Shown: piece by piece, positions 50,982 to 59,834 of the stretch
How positions within the stretch are numbered: position 1 is the first letter of the stretch
Layout: every line of letters begins with the position of its first letter
From: Halobellus captivus
GTDB taxonomy: Archaea; Halobacteriota; Halobacteria; Halobacteriales; Haloferacaceae
Length of the DNA stretch: 64,000 bases
Direction of reading: 5' to 3'
Assembly: GCF_007655485.1 (NCBI RefSeq)
Contig: NZ_VJXQ01000006.1
Location: 1 to 64,000 of the forward strand
Program-made: the position numbers and the translations under genes
The notes under the pieces: generated by a model
Database searches by the model: none
What the model was told of the DNA's origin: nothing
Seen by the model: the letters and a program-made list of their open reading frames with translations, nothing else

Positions 50982-51854
50982 CTATTCGTGCGTGTAACCC
51001 TCGTCGGGGAGGATCTCACCGTCCATCCGAATTCCGTCGTCGACGACGTCGCCGACGACCGTGAACGGGACGGAAACGGCGCTTTGGGCGTCTTCGATCG
51101 CCTCCCTCGGAACCGTGCACACGAGCTCGAAGTCCTCGCCGACCGTCGTCGTCATCTCTCGTTTCTCCGCTTCGTCGGCGGCGTAGTCGTCGACGGCGTC
51201 GTGGACCGGAACCGCGTCCCACGAGACGTCGAATCCGACCTCGGACGCTTCGGCGAGCTGATGGAGCGACCGCGCGAGGCCGTCCGAGGAGTCCATCATC
51301 GCGGTGGCGTACGGGGCGAGCGCGACGCCCGCGGCGACTCGCGGCGGAAATCGAAAGAGGTCGTTTCCGCGGTCGACGTCGCCGGACTCGAACGCGCGGA
51401 GTCCGGCGGCGCCCCGGCCCAGTGCGCCGGTCACGCAGACGACGTCTCCCGGTTTCGCTCCGGAGCGGCGAACGGGCGCGTCGGTCTCGCCCAGCGCCGT
51501 CGTCGAAACGGTGAACTCGCGCGTGGTGTCGAGGTCGCCGCCGACGTACTCGGCGTCGACGGACTCGCAGACGTCGACCGCGCCGTCGACGAACGCGTCG
51601 AGTTCGTCCGCCTCCAGCGTCGGAGCCGCGTAGGCCGCGACCGCGGCCGTCGCTGCCGCTCCCATCGCGGCGACGTCAGAGAGCGACGCGCCGACCGCCC
51701 GCCAGCCCGCCGTGTGGCGGTTCGTCCCCGCCGGGAAGTCCGTCGACTCGTGGAGCATATCGATCGTCACGACGAGGCCGTCCACGACGGCGGCGTCGTC
51801 GCCCGCGGTCGGGAGCGCGGCCGCGAGTCGACGGAGCGCCGATCGTTCGTCCAT
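50982..51854 (-). CDS. thiL: Thiamine-monophosphate kinase
   Basis: A 290-residue PurM-like kinase making thiamine diphosphate. It shows GDDAAVVDG...VTIDMLHESTDF, RAVGASLSDVAAMGA, DLDTTREFTVSTTALG, MMDSSDGLARSLHQLAE and VGEDFELV, all ThiL landmarks. Length is a little short of the bacterial average. Confidence 0.94.
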   Translation of the reverse strand: MDERSALRRLAAALPTAGDDAAVVDGLVVTIDMLHESTDFPAGTNRHTAGWRAVGASLSDVAAMGAAATAAVAAYAAPTLEADELDAFVDGAVDVCESVDAEYVGGDLDTTREFTVSTTALGETDAPVRRSGAKPGDVVCVTGALGRGAAGLRAFESGDVDRGNDLFRFPPRVAAGVALAPYATAMMDSSDGLARSLHQLAEASEVGFDVSWDAVPVHDAVDDYAADEAEKREMTTTVGEDFELVCTVPREAIEDAQSAVSVPFTVVGDVVDDGIRMDGEILPDEGYTHE

Positions 51855-51910
51855 AGCGGGCGTGCGGTCCGGCCGGGCAAAAAGCCGACGTCACGCTCGT
51901 CGACGATCCG

Positions 51911-51976
51911 ACGGACGCTCGTCTACGGTTCAACGGACGCTCGTCTACGGTCCAACGGACGCTCGTCTACGGTCCG
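51911..51976. repeat. Three 22-bp tandem repeats
   Basis: Units at 51911-51932, 51933-51954 and 51955-51976 all start ACGGACGCTCGTCTACGGTY and differ only in the last three bases. They lie between the divergent thiL and flippase-like genes, close to both promoters. The 22-base period is about two helical turns, so a set of protein sites on one face is conceivable. Confidence 0.85.
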
Positions 51977-52048
51977 ACGCTCGCTTTGTAATCTGTCGGC
52001 GCGCACGGGTTTCGATGGCTTGATGCCGAGACGAACGGACGGTGTGAT

Positions 52049-53098
52049 ATGATCCGCGAGAACCTTCGAGCCACAGTCATCGGGTTCCTCGCGGCCGTCG
52101 GCGTCTTCGCACTGCTGTTCTACTTCGCGGGCGTCGACGAACTCGTTTCGACGCTCACGCGAGCCGAACCCGCGTATCTCGCACTCATCGTTCTTACGAC
52201 GCTGGCGTGGCTGGTGGCGTGGAGCTTCTCTCTGAACACCGTTCTCGACGTACTCGGCGTCGAGCTCTCGTATCTCTCCTCGTTTCTCGTCTTCGCGGGC
52301 GCGACGTTCTCGAACAACATCACGCCGTTCGGACAGGCTGGCGGCGAACCGGTGACGGCGTACCTCATCTCCCGCGCGGCCGACGCCGAGTACGAACGCA
52401 GCCTGGCCGCCATCGCCAGCGTCGACACGCTGAACTTCGTCCCGTCGATCACGATCGCGCTCGTCGGCGCGGGCTACTTCGCCTCCGAGGTCGCGCTCGG
52501 GGCGAACGAGAACCTCCTCGCGGCGATCGCCGCTGTGGGAGGGCTCGCCGTGGTCGTCCCCGCCCTCATTTACGCTGGCTGGAAGCGACGCTACCGTCTC
52601 GAAGCCCGCGTTATCGACGCGTTGACGCCGATCATCAGGTCGATCGCCGACTGGATCCCGCGGATTCGCGTTCCCACTCCCGAGGGTATCGAACGCCGGA
52701 TCAACGGGTTCTTCCGGGCGATCGAGCGCATCGCCTCGAACCCCCGCGGGCTCGCGCTCGCGCTCGCGGCGTCCACCGTCGGGTGGCTCTGTCAGATGAT
52801 CGGACTCTGGTTGGCGTTCGCGGCGATCGGGGTCGACGTGCGGCTCTCGATCGCGCTCATCGTGGTTCCGATCGCGGCGATCGCGGGCGTCACGCCGCTT
52901 CCCGGCGGTGCTGGCGGGATCGAAACCGTGCTCGTGCTCCTCCTGCTCGCCGCGCCGCTCCCGCAGGTGACCGAACCGACCGCCGTCGCCGCCGTCGTCA
53001 TCTTCCGCGGGGCCGTCTACTGGATCCCGACGGTCATCGGCGGACTCGTTGTCGGCTGGATCGGGACCGGTCTCGGAATCAGCGGGGACGAGTCCTAG
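52049..53098 (+). CDS. Flippase-like (LPG synthase TM/UPF0104) membrane protein
   Basis: A 349-residue protein with eight or so helices and the family motifs NNITPFGQAGGEPVTAYLI and VTPLPGGAGGIETVLVLLLLA. Relatives include the membrane part of MprF and proteins tied to lipid flipping or glycolipid synthesis. The specific role here is unknown. The upstream region contains three 22-base repeats. Confidence 0.9.
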   Translation: MIRENLRATVIGFLAAVGVFALLFYFAGVDELVSTLTRAEPAYLALIVLTTLAWLVAWSFSLNTVLDVLGVELSYLSSFLVFAGATFSNNITPFGQAGGEPVTAYLISRAADAEYERSLAAIASVDTLNFVPSITIALVGAGYFASEVALGANENLLAAIAAVGGLAVVVPALIYAGWKRRYRLEARVIDALTPIIRSIADWIPRIRVPTPEGIERRINGFFRAIERIASNPRGLALALAASTVGWLCQMIGLWLAFAAIGVDVRLSIALIVVPIAAIAGVTPLPGGAGGIETVLVLLLLAAPLPQVTEPTAVAAVVIFRGAVYWIPTVIGGLVVGWIGTGLGISGDES

Positions 53099-53219
53099 GC
53101 GTCGGATTCGTGTCGGCCGATGGCGACGCCCCAACCACCCCAGACCGTCTGAGAGTCCGTCTCACGCGCCGTAGGCCCGATACGATGGCTTTAAACGACG
53201 CGGACAGGAACCAGTACCT

Positions 53220-53675
53220 ATGGTAAGTGTCTACGACGTTCCGGCCGACGCCCTCATCGAGGACGTCGCCGACCGCCTCGCGGATCGAATCGAAGAGCCC
53301 GACTGGATCGAGTTCGCGAAGACCGGTGAAACCCGTGAACTCCCGCCCGCTCAGGACGACTTCTGGCACGTCCGCGCGGCGTCGCTCCTCCGCAAAGTCG
53401 CTAAAGAGGGCCCGATCGGCGTCGACCGACTCTCGACGGAGTACGGCGGCCGAAAGCGCGGCTCCACCCGCTACCGCGTCTCCGGCAACAGCTCCGCGCC
53501 GGGAAGCAAGAAGGTCATCCGGCAGGCGCTCCAGCAGCTCGAAGAGGAGGGTCTCGTCGAGACGGCGAAGGGACAGGGCCGCCGCATCACCAGCGAGGGG
53601 CAGAGCTTCCTCGACAACGCCGCGGCCGACGTCCTCGACGAGCTGGACCGACCGGAACTCGAACGCTACGCGTAG
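53220..53675 (+). CDS. rps19e: 30S ribosomal protein S19e
   Basis: A 151-residue winged-helix ribosomal protein (YDVPADALIEDVADRL, DFWHVRAASLLRKVA, GSTRYRVSGNSSAPGSKKVIRQALQQLEEEGLVE). S19e sits in the head of the small subunit. It starts the conserved archaeal block rps19e-pdcd5-PP-loop. Confidence 0.97.
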   Translation: MVSVYDVPADALIEDVADRLADRIEEPDWIEFAKTGETRELPPAQDDFWHVRAASLLRKVAKEGPIGVDRLSTEYGGRKRGSTRYRVSGNSSAPGSKKVIRQALQQLEEEGLVETAKGQGRRITSEGQSFLDNAAADVLDELDRPELERYA

Positions 53676-53741
53676 GCGCGACTCGCTGTTCGAGGCTGAA
53701 CGACGTAACCGTTTTTAGCGCTGCGACAGAACCTTACGACG

Positions 53742-54101
53742 ATGAGTGGAACCCCCGACGACGACCGACTGGAGGAACTGCGCGAAAAGAAGATGCAGGA
53801 GCTCCGCGATCAGGCCGACGGGCAGGGCGGCGGGTCCAACGAGGCCGCACAGGAGGCCGCCCGCGAGCAGGCGGAGGCCAAACAGGACGCGATGCTGAAG
53901 CAGTATCTGACCGACGGGGCGCGCCAACGACTCAACGCCGTCGAGATGTCGAAACCCGACTTCGCCGAGTCGGTGAAGAAACAGATCCTCGCGCTCGCAC
54001 AGAGCGGCCGCATCCAGAACCGAATCGACGAAGACCAGATGAAGGACCTGCTCCGAGAGCTCCAGCCCGAATCGAAGAGCTTCGATATCCGCCGTCGATA
54101 G
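53742..54101 (+). CDS. PDCD5-family DNA-binding protein
   Basis: A 119-residue helical protein with [11 protein letters not shown], a disordered N-terminal half, and the conserved core [33 protein letters not shown]. Archaeal members (TFAR19/MTH1615) bind DNA; the cellular role is unclear. It follows rps19e by 66 bases. Confidence 0.95.
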   Translation: MSGTPDDDRLEELREKKMQELRDQADGQGGGSNEAAQEAAREQAEAKQDAMLKQYLTDGARQRLNAVEMSKPDFAESVKKQILALAQSGRIQNRIDEDQMKDLLRELQPESKSFDIRRR

Positions 54102-54108
54102 CGAACCC

Positions 54109-54702
54109 GTGGATCTCGCACTCCTCTACAGCGGTGGGAAGGACTCGACGCTCGCCGCGCTGTTTCTCGACTCTTTTTACGACGTCCAACTCGTCACCGG
54201 TCACTTCGGGATCACCGACGACTGGAAACACGCCGAAGCGGCGGCAGAACGCCTCGGCTATCCGTTCGAGGTCGTCGATCTCGACCCGTCCGCCGCCGAG
54301 GAGGCGGTCGAACGGATGCTCGAGGACGGCTACCCCCGAAACGGCATCCAGCGCGTCCACGAACACGCGCTCGAACGGGTTGCGTCCCTGGACGTCGACG
54401 CCGTCGCCGACGGCACACGCCGCGACGACCGCGTCCCCACGATCTCGCGCGCACAGGCGCAGAGCCTCGAAGACAGACACGACGTCGACTACCTCTCCCC
54501 GCTCGTCGGACTCGGCCGGAACGCCGTCGACACGCTCGTCGCGGAGCGCCTCTCGGTCGAAACCGGCCCCTCGGCGCAGGTTCCGAAGGGCGACTACGAG
54601 GCCGAGTTGCGGGCGCTGATCGCGGAGACAGCGGGTGCCGATGCGATCGGATCGGTGTTCCCCGAGCACGAGCAGTCGTACGTGCGCGGCCTGAGGGAGT
54701 GA
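54109..54702 (+). CDS. PP-loop ATP pyrophosphatase, DUF7411-like
   Basis: A 197-residue N-type ATP pyrophosphatase. The PP-loop is LLYSGGKDSTLAAL at the N-terminus; a second conserved part is VADGTRRDDRVPTISRAQAQSLED. Relatives adenylate and thiolate or amidate substrates (asparagine synthetase, diphthamide synthase, tRNA thiolases). The GTG at 54109 is seven bases after the PDCD5 stop. Substrate unknown. Confidence 0.88.
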   Translation: MDLALLYSGGKDSTLAALFLDSFYDVQLVTGHFGITDDWKHAEAAAERLGYPFEVVDLDPSAAEEAVERMLEDGYPRNGIQRVHEHALERVASLDVDAVADGTRRDDRVPTISRAQAQSLEDRHDVDYLSPLVGLGRNAVDTLVAERLSVETGPSAQVPKGDYEAELRALIAETAGADAIGSVFPEHEQSYVRGLRE

Positions 54703-54791
54703 CCCTCTCGCCGCACTTCCAGTTCCGGATGACCGCACGGTATCGATCTCGAATCCGAACACATTTCTCCCGGTGAGGGTCATCTGCGAGC

Positions 54792-55673
54792 GTGTTCTCC
54801 CTCCCTCCCGGAATCGGTTACTCTCTCCTCGCGGCGCTCGTGTGGGGGACGTACATCTTCGTCCTCAAGCAGTACTTCGAGAAGTACCCCAGCACGGTCC
54901 TGACTGTCGGGATCAACGCCGCGGCAGTCCTGTGGTATCTCCCGCTCACGCTGCGGCGGACGGATCCGGCAGACGTCCCCTCGCTCTCGTCGTTCGGCGC
55001 GCTCGAAGGCGTGCTCGTCCTCGGTACGATCGTCGCGACGGCCGCGGCGTTCCTCGTCTTCCTCTGGGCGCTCGACCTCGGGGAGGTCTCTTACGTCGCG
55101 CCGATCAGCAAGATCGTCCCCGTCTTCGTCCTCCCGATCGAAGTCGTGTTCCTGCAGGAGCACCTCACCCCGGTCCAGGTGACGGGCGTCGTGATCGCCA
55201 CGCTCGCGGTCTACGTCGCGAACTACCGGACCGGTTCCCTGCTCGATCCCGTCCGGAAGGCGGCGACCTCGCGAGCGGCGCAGTTCGGCCTGCTGAGTGC
55301 GGCCTGTTTCGCCGTCAGCGACGTCGGGAAACGCGTCGCGCTGCAGGAACTCGGATTCCCACTCGAACTGTGGGTCCCGACGGTCCTCGGCGGCGTGCTC
55401 GTCGTCGTCCTACCGCTCGCGGCGCGCGAGTGGGTGCCGATCCGCGACGCGCTTCCGAAGTTCGCTCTCGCGGGCGGCGGCGTCGCGCTCGGCGAGCACG
55501 CCACCTCGCTGGCGTTCTCGACCGTTCCCGCGTCGATCGCGTCGCCGATCATCAACACGCAGGCGGTCGTTGCGGTCCTCCTCGGCGGGATCTTGCTCCG
55601 CGAGGACTCCTTCGGAATCCGTCTCGTCGCCGCCGCCCTCGCCGTCGTCGGCGTCGGTTTGATCGCGGCGTAA
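54792..55673 (+). CDS. EamA/DMT-family transporter
   Basis: A 293-residue membrane protein with ten helices in two EamA repeats (YSLLAALVWGTYIFVLKQYF and RAAQFGLLSAACFAVSDVGKRVALQ). Family members export metabolites such as amino acids or nucleosides. It starts with GTG at 54792; no substrate can be inferred. Confidence 0.9.
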   Translation: MFSLPPGIGYSLLAALVWGTYIFVLKQYFEKYPSTVLTVGINAAAVLWYLPLTLRRTDPADVPSLSSFGALEGVLVLGTIVATAAAFLVFLWALDLGEVSYVAPISKIVPVFVLPIEVVFLQEHLTPVQVTGVVIATLAVYVANYRTGSLLDPVRKAATSRAAQFGLLSAACFAVSDVGKRVALQELGFPLELWVPTVLGGVLVVVLPLAAREWVPIRDALPKFALAGGGVALGEHATSLAFSTVPASIASPIINTQAVVAVLLGGILLREDSFGIRLVAAALAVVGVGLIAA

Positions 55674-55765
55674 CGGGTAGGTGCTCCGCCATCGGCTGGA
55701 TTCGAGTCTGGGTGCCCGCGGCGCGCTTCAACAGTTTCAAGCGCGCCACCGCCGAATCCGCCCGT

Positions 55766-57061
55766 ATGTACGACCGACTCAAGGGCTTTCGGGACTTCTA
55801 CCCCGAGGAGATGGCCCCTCGGCGGCAGGTCATCGACATGCTGGAGGACGCCGCCGCGAGCTACGGCTTCCGCGAGATTTCGACGCCCGCACTCGAACGA
55901 ACGCAGATGTACGTCGACAAGAGCGGCGAGGAGATCGTCGACGAGCTGTACGCCTTCGAGGACGAGGGCGGCCGCGAGGTATCGCTGACGCCGGAGCTGA
56001 CGCCGACGGTCGCGCGGATGGTCGTCGCCAAGCAGCAGGCGCTCTCGAAGCCGATCAAGTGGTACTCGACGCGGCCGTTCTGGCGCTTCGAGCAGGTCCA
56101 ACAAGGGCGGTTTAGAGAGTTCTACCAGACGAACGTCGACATCTTCGGCTCTTCCGAGCCCGAAGCCGACGCGGAGATCCTCGCGTTCGCCGCCGACGGG
56201 CTCACGAACCTGGGACTCACGGGCGATGACTTCGAGTTCCGCGTCTCGCACCGCGACATCCTCGGTGGGCTGCTCCGCGCATTCGACGCCGACGTCGACA
56301 CCCGCGCGGCGATCCGCGCGGTGGACAAGCGAGCGAAAGTCGAGGAGACGGAGTACCTCGGCCTGCTCTCGGACGCCGGACTCTCCTACGGACAGGCCGA
56401 GGAGTTCGACGACCTCGTCACCGCGGGCGACCTCGACGAAATCGCGGAATTCGGCGGCGACGACGTCGAGAAAGCGGTCGAGAACCTCCGAGAAGTGCTC
56501 GCGGCGGCCGAGGACTTCGGCGCGCGCGAGTTCTGTGACGTCTCGCTGACGACCGCCCGCGGACTTGATTACTACACGGGCGTCGTCTTCGAGTGCTTCG
56601 ACTCCACGGGCGAGATCTCGCGATCGGTCTTCGGCGGCGGCCGCTACGACGATCTCATCGAGAGCTTCGGCGGTCAGCCGACCCCGGCCGTCGGCGTCGC
56701 GCCCGGCCTCGCCCCGCTGTCGCTGCTCTGTCAACGCGCTGGGGTCTGGCCCGACGAGGCGCTCGCGACTGACTACTACCTCCTCACCGTCGGCGACACC
56801 CGCGACGTCGCCTCCCGGATCGCTCGCGACCTTCGCGCGGGCGGCAACGTCGTCGAGGTCGACGTCTCGGGCCGAAGCTTCGGCGCGCAGATGGGCTACG
56901 CCGACGGCATCAACGCCGAAACGGTCGTCATCGTCGGCGAGCAGGACCTCGCGAACGGCGAGGTAACGGTAAAAGATATGGACTCCGGCGAGCAGACGAC
57001 CGTTCCGGTCGAGGAGTTCCCGGGCGAGCGCGCGTCGCCGACGCTCGAGGATCTGCGCTGA
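55766..57061 (+). CDS. hisS: Histidyl-tRNA synthetase
   Basis: A 431-residue class II synthetase charging tRNA-His. It has GFRDFYPEEM, motif 2 RPFWRFEQVQQGRFREFYQTNVDIFG, the histidine-specific ARGLDYYTGVVFE, motif 3 GGGRYDDLIESFGG...PAVGVAPGLAPL and the C-terminal anticodon domain. The reading frame remains open upstream, but the conserved start is the ATG at 55766. Confidence 0.97.
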   Translation: MYDRLKGFRDFYPEEMAPRRQVIDMLEDAAASYGFREISTPALERTQMYVDKSGEEIVDELYAFEDEGGREVSLTPELTPTVARMVVAKQQALSKPIKWYSTRPFWRFEQVQQGRFREFYQTNVDIFGSSEPEADAEILAFAADGLTNLGLTGDDFEFRVSHRDILGGLLRAFDADVDTRAAIRAVDKRAKVEETEYLGLLSDAGLSYGQAEEFDDLVTAGDLDEIAEFGGDDVEKAVENLREVLAAAEDFGAREFCDVSLTTARGLDYYTGVVFECFDSTGEISRSVFGGGRYDDLIESFGGQPTPAVGVAPGLAPLSLLCQRAGVWPDEALATDYYLLTVGDTRDVASRIARDLRAGGNVVEVDVSGRSFGAQMGYADGINAETVVIVGEQDLANGEVTVKDMDSGEQTTVPVEEFPGERASPTLEDLR

Positions 57062-57167
57062 TCCGGGTGCGGGACGGCAGACAACGCCGTCGATCGTTCG
57101 TCCCTCGCAATGACGGTTTCCTGTCGCTCGCGGTGACGTTTTACCATTCCTCGCGTAATCTAGCGGT

Positions 57168-57662
57168 ATGTATGAGAGGATTCTGGTCCCGGTCGATGGC
57201 AGCGCGCCGAGCGATGCGGCCGCCGACCACGCCATCACATTGGCTCGCGACGCTGATGCCGCGCTGTCGGTCGTCTCCGCTGTCGACGTCCACGCGCTCG
57301 AAGCGGCAAAGCTCGACTCCGAGGCGCTACTCGACGCCTACGAGGCGGAGGCCGAGAAGCACGTCGCGGCGGTCGCAGACCGCGCTCGCGCCTCCGGAGT
57401 CGACGTCGACACCGCTGTGATCCGCGGCGCGCCCTATCGCGCGATCCTCGACCGTATCGACGCCGTCGACGCGGATCTCGTCGTGATGGGTAGCCACGGT
57501 AGACGGGGACTCGAACGCTATCTGCTCGGTAGTACGACGGAGCGCGTGCTCCGACTCTCGGCAGTCCCCGTGCTCGTCCTCCGCCGCGACGAAGGTGATT
57601 ATCGAGACCCCGAGGAACCGGAGTCGCTCGATCCGACCGGTTCGGATCCGACTGATGAGTAG
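57168..57662 (+). CDS. UspA-type universal stress protein
   Basis: A 164-residue protein of the USP fold with ILVPVDGSAPSDAAADHAI and the ATP-binding GSHGRRGLERYLLGSTTERVLRLS. An acidic C-terminal tail of about 20 residues extends past the fold. Its last codons overlap the truA start by eight bases, so the two are co-translated. Confidence 0.93.
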   Translation: MYERILVPVDGSAPSDAAADHAITLARDADAALSVVSAVDVHALEAAKLDSEALLDAYEAEAEKHVAAVADRARASGVDVDTAVIRGAPYRAILDRIDAVDADLVVMGSHGRRGLERYLLGSTTERVLRLSAVPVLVLRRDEGDYRDPEEPESLDPTGSDPTDE

Positions 57663-58515
57663 CGACGCGAGGAAACCGGTCGCTGACGATCGAAAACGTG
57701 CCTTTCGAATCGCCTACGACGGGCGACCGTTCCACGGGTTTCAGCGCCAACCGTCGGTCCCGACCGTCGAGGACTCGATCTTCGATGCGCTCGATTCCCT
57801 CGGCGTGTTCGATCGCGAGGGGCGACACCGCCCGCGCGGGTACGCCGCCGCCGGTCGCACGGACGCGGGAGTCTCCGCGCTGGCGCAGACCGTCGCGTTC
57901 GAGTGCCCCGAGTGGTGCACGCCGCGAGCGCTGAACGCCGAGCTTCCGCCGACCGTTCGCGCGTGGGCGGCCGCCGAGGTACCCGCTGATTTTCACGCGA
58001 CCCACGATGCGACCCGCCGGGAGTACGTCTACGACCTGTACGCGCCCGCCCTCGACGACGAACGCGCGGCTGCGGCCGCTGAGGCGCTCACCGGCGACCA
58101 CGACTTCCACAACCTCACGCTGGATGACCGCGGGACGGTCCGCGACGTCTCGGTTTCCGTTCGACGCGACGGCGATTTCCTGTCGATTCGCGTCGTCGCT
58201 GGCGGCTTCCCGCGGGAGCTCGTTCGCCGTCTCGCGTCGGTGATTCGCGGTGTCGCCGCAGACGAGTTATCGATGGCGGATCTCGAACGGCTTCTGGGAT
58301 CGGACCCGCTCGACGGACCCGACGGGATCCCGTCGGCCGCACCCGAACCGCTCCTCTTAGCGGCGGTCTCATACCCCGAGATCGACTTCGAGCGCGATCC
58401 GCGTGCTGCAGAAAGCGCCGCTTCGGTGTTCCGCAGTCGCCACCGGGACGCCCTCGTGCACGCCCGCGTCGCCGAACGCGTCGTCGAGGGGATCGTTCAC
58501 GGCGAATCGGTCTGA
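57655..58515 (+). CDS. truA: tRNA pseudouridine synthase A
   Basis: A 286-residue pseudouridine synthase acting on tRNA positions 38-40. The catalytic Asp is in AAAGRTDAGVSALAQ; other landmarks are AYDGRPFHGFQRQP and RREYVYDLY, GGFPRELVRRL. The ATG at 57655 overlaps uspA and gives a protein that begins just before the fold. Confidence 0.95.
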   Translation: MSSDARKPVADDRKRAFRIAYDGRPFHGFQRQPSVPTVEDSIFDALDSLGVFDREGRHRPRGYAAAGRTDAGVSALAQTVAFECPEWCTPRALNAELPPTVRAWAAAEVPADFHATHDATRREYVYDLYAPALDDERAAAAAEALTGDHDFHNLTLDDRGTVRDVSVSVRRDGDFLSIRVVAGGFPRELVRRLASVIRGVAADELSMADLERLLGSDPLDGPDGIPSAAPEPLLLAAVSYPEIDFERDPRAAESAASVFRSRHRDALVHARVAERVVEGIVHGESV

Positions 58516-58549
58516 AGGGTTTTTCACGACGCTGACTCACATTGAACGT

Positions 58550-58819
58550 ATGAGCTCCCGCTCGTCGGTTCCCTCCAAGACACAGCCGCACCGCGACGCC
58601 GCGTATCAGTTCGCAGTGGGCGCGTTCTACTTCGCGATCATCTCCGGCGTCGGTTCGCTCCTCGCGCTGCTCTTCGGCGCGTTCGGCATCGTCGTGAGCG
58701 TTCTCGTCTCGCTCGTCGGCGTCTACTACGGGGGCATCGAAGTCGCCCGCGGCATCGACATCGTCGTCCGCCACGCTGTCAGCGAATCTGCCGCTCACTT
58801 ACACGATGAGGGCGTCTAA
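58550..58819 (+). CDS. Small membrane protein
   Basis: An 89-residue protein with two helices (QFAVGAFYFAIISGVGSLLALL and GIVVSVLVSLVGVYYGGIEVA) and short hydrophilic ends. Conserved-looking in composition; function unknown. It follows truA by 34 bases. Confidence 0.8.
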   Translation: MSSRSSVPSKTQPHRDAAYQFAVGAFYFAIISGVGSLLALLFGAFGIVVSVLVSLVGVYYGGIEVARGIDIVVRHAVSESAAHLHDEGV

Positions 58820-58940
58820 CGGACGCTGACCGGGACCCGATGGACACCCATCGGTACACGATCATCGTACACGATCGATTGGTCGGAGATAATATACTTG
58901 CCCCTAAATATTATCTCGATTCAATACAAATCGCCGACCG

Positions 58941-59096
58941 ATGCCGAACTGCGAGAACTGCGGGTCCTTCGTAACCGCGGAGTACGTCCGGGTGTTCGCA
59001 CCGAACGGGATGGACCAGCCGCGGGTCTGTCCGAACTGCGAGGACAAGGTCCGCGACGGGGCCGACGTCCGCGAGGCGCGCGCGACGAGACATTAG
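58941..59096 (+). CDS. Small zinc-ribbon protein, DUF7563-like
   Basis: A 51-residue protein with two Cys knuckles, CENCGSFV and CPNCEDKV, joined by YVRVFAPNGMDQPRV, ending DGADVREARATRH. It matches the haloarchaeal family I recall as DUF7563. A TATA-like TAAATATTA at 58905-58913 lies about 30 bases before the ATG. Probably a structural zinc protein; role unknown. Confidence 0.88.
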   Translation: MPNCENCGSFVTAEYVRVFAPNGMDQPRVCPNCEDKVRDGADVREARATRH

Positions 59097-59139
59097 CTGA
59101 TTTCACGCGGCTTTTAGCCCTCCGCGACCTCTCGGCGGT

Positions 59140-59625
59140 ATGAGCAAACTCGACGAGTTTCTGGCGGGCGACAGACACGACGACGTCGCGCTGTTTCTGA
59201 CCGAGGAGTACCTCGACAGTCAGGGGAAGCTCCCGAAGATGGGAGAGACGGTCGACGCGGGCTACGTGCTCGTCGTCCCCGGCGACGACGGCCGCCGGGC
59301 GTTTTCCGCCGGGACCGGGATGGACGCGATGGAGTTCGCCCGCGGCGCGATGGCCGCGCGCGGACACGTCTCTCGAACGCTCGACGGCGGCGAGTGTCCC
59401 GAAGCCGTCGCTGATGATGACGACGCGCACGACGTCGAGTTCATCTTCGCGTTCTCCGAGGCGCAGAACGAGGAGGTCGGGGGACTCTACGCCCGCGGTG
59501 AAGTTATCCACGCGTACGCGCACTGCACCTGTGGCGCGAGCTACTCGGACAAGTGGGTCGTCGGCGAGGAGACAGAGACGGGCGTCCAGCCCGGCGGCTC
59601 CGAACCGGTCGAAGGGACTGAGTAG
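59140..59625 (+). CDS. DUF5807-like conserved protein
   Basis: A 161-residue protein of the haloarchaeal DUF5807 type (MSKLDEFLAGDRHDDVALFLTEEYLD ... FIFAFSEAQNEEVGGLYARGEVIHAYAHCTCGASYSDKWVVG). A CTCG near the C-terminus and the His-rich HAYAHCTC segment could bind metal. Function unknown. Confidence 0.85.
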   Translation: MSKLDEFLAGDRHDDVALFLTEEYLDSQGKLPKMGETVDAGYVLVVPGDDGRRAFSAGTGMDAMEFARGAMAARGHVSRTLDGGECPEAVADDDDAHDVEFIFAFSEAQNEEVGGLYARGEVIHAYAHCTCGASYSDKWVVGEETETGVQPGGSEPVEGTE

Positions 59626-59755
59626 GGCAAACAGCCGACAACCGCTCGCGCCGGGACCGCTCCCGGCGCACCACCCGCGTCGGCGTGTCGGACAACCGCT
59701 GATCGACGCGGGGCGAACGTCACGTCACGTCACGCGGGGTCTGGTCCCGCCACCG

Positions 59756-59763
59756 TATATAAA
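59756..59763 (+). promoter_or_regulatory. TATATAAA promoter element facing the DHH gene 3' end
   Basis: A consensus TATA box in a 209-base intergenic gap. Read rightwards, it would start a transcript near 59790, at an ATG (59794), running antisense into the end of the DHH gene. The site is close to symmetric, so the direction is not certain. Confidence 0.5.
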
Positions 59764-59834
59764 CTCGCCGTCGGCCGGGCTGCTGTCTCTTCGATGCGGC
59801 GGTTTCTCCGCTCGATTTCCGAAGGTGATCCGTC

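Noticed and set aside
51911-51976. CRISPR remnant
   Set aside because: The 22-base units are directly adjacent with no unique spacers and no cas genes nearby.
54773-55765. An in-frame upstream extension of hisS
   Set aside because: The extension is the out-of-frame shadow of the DMT transporter gene; HisRS homology starts at 55766.
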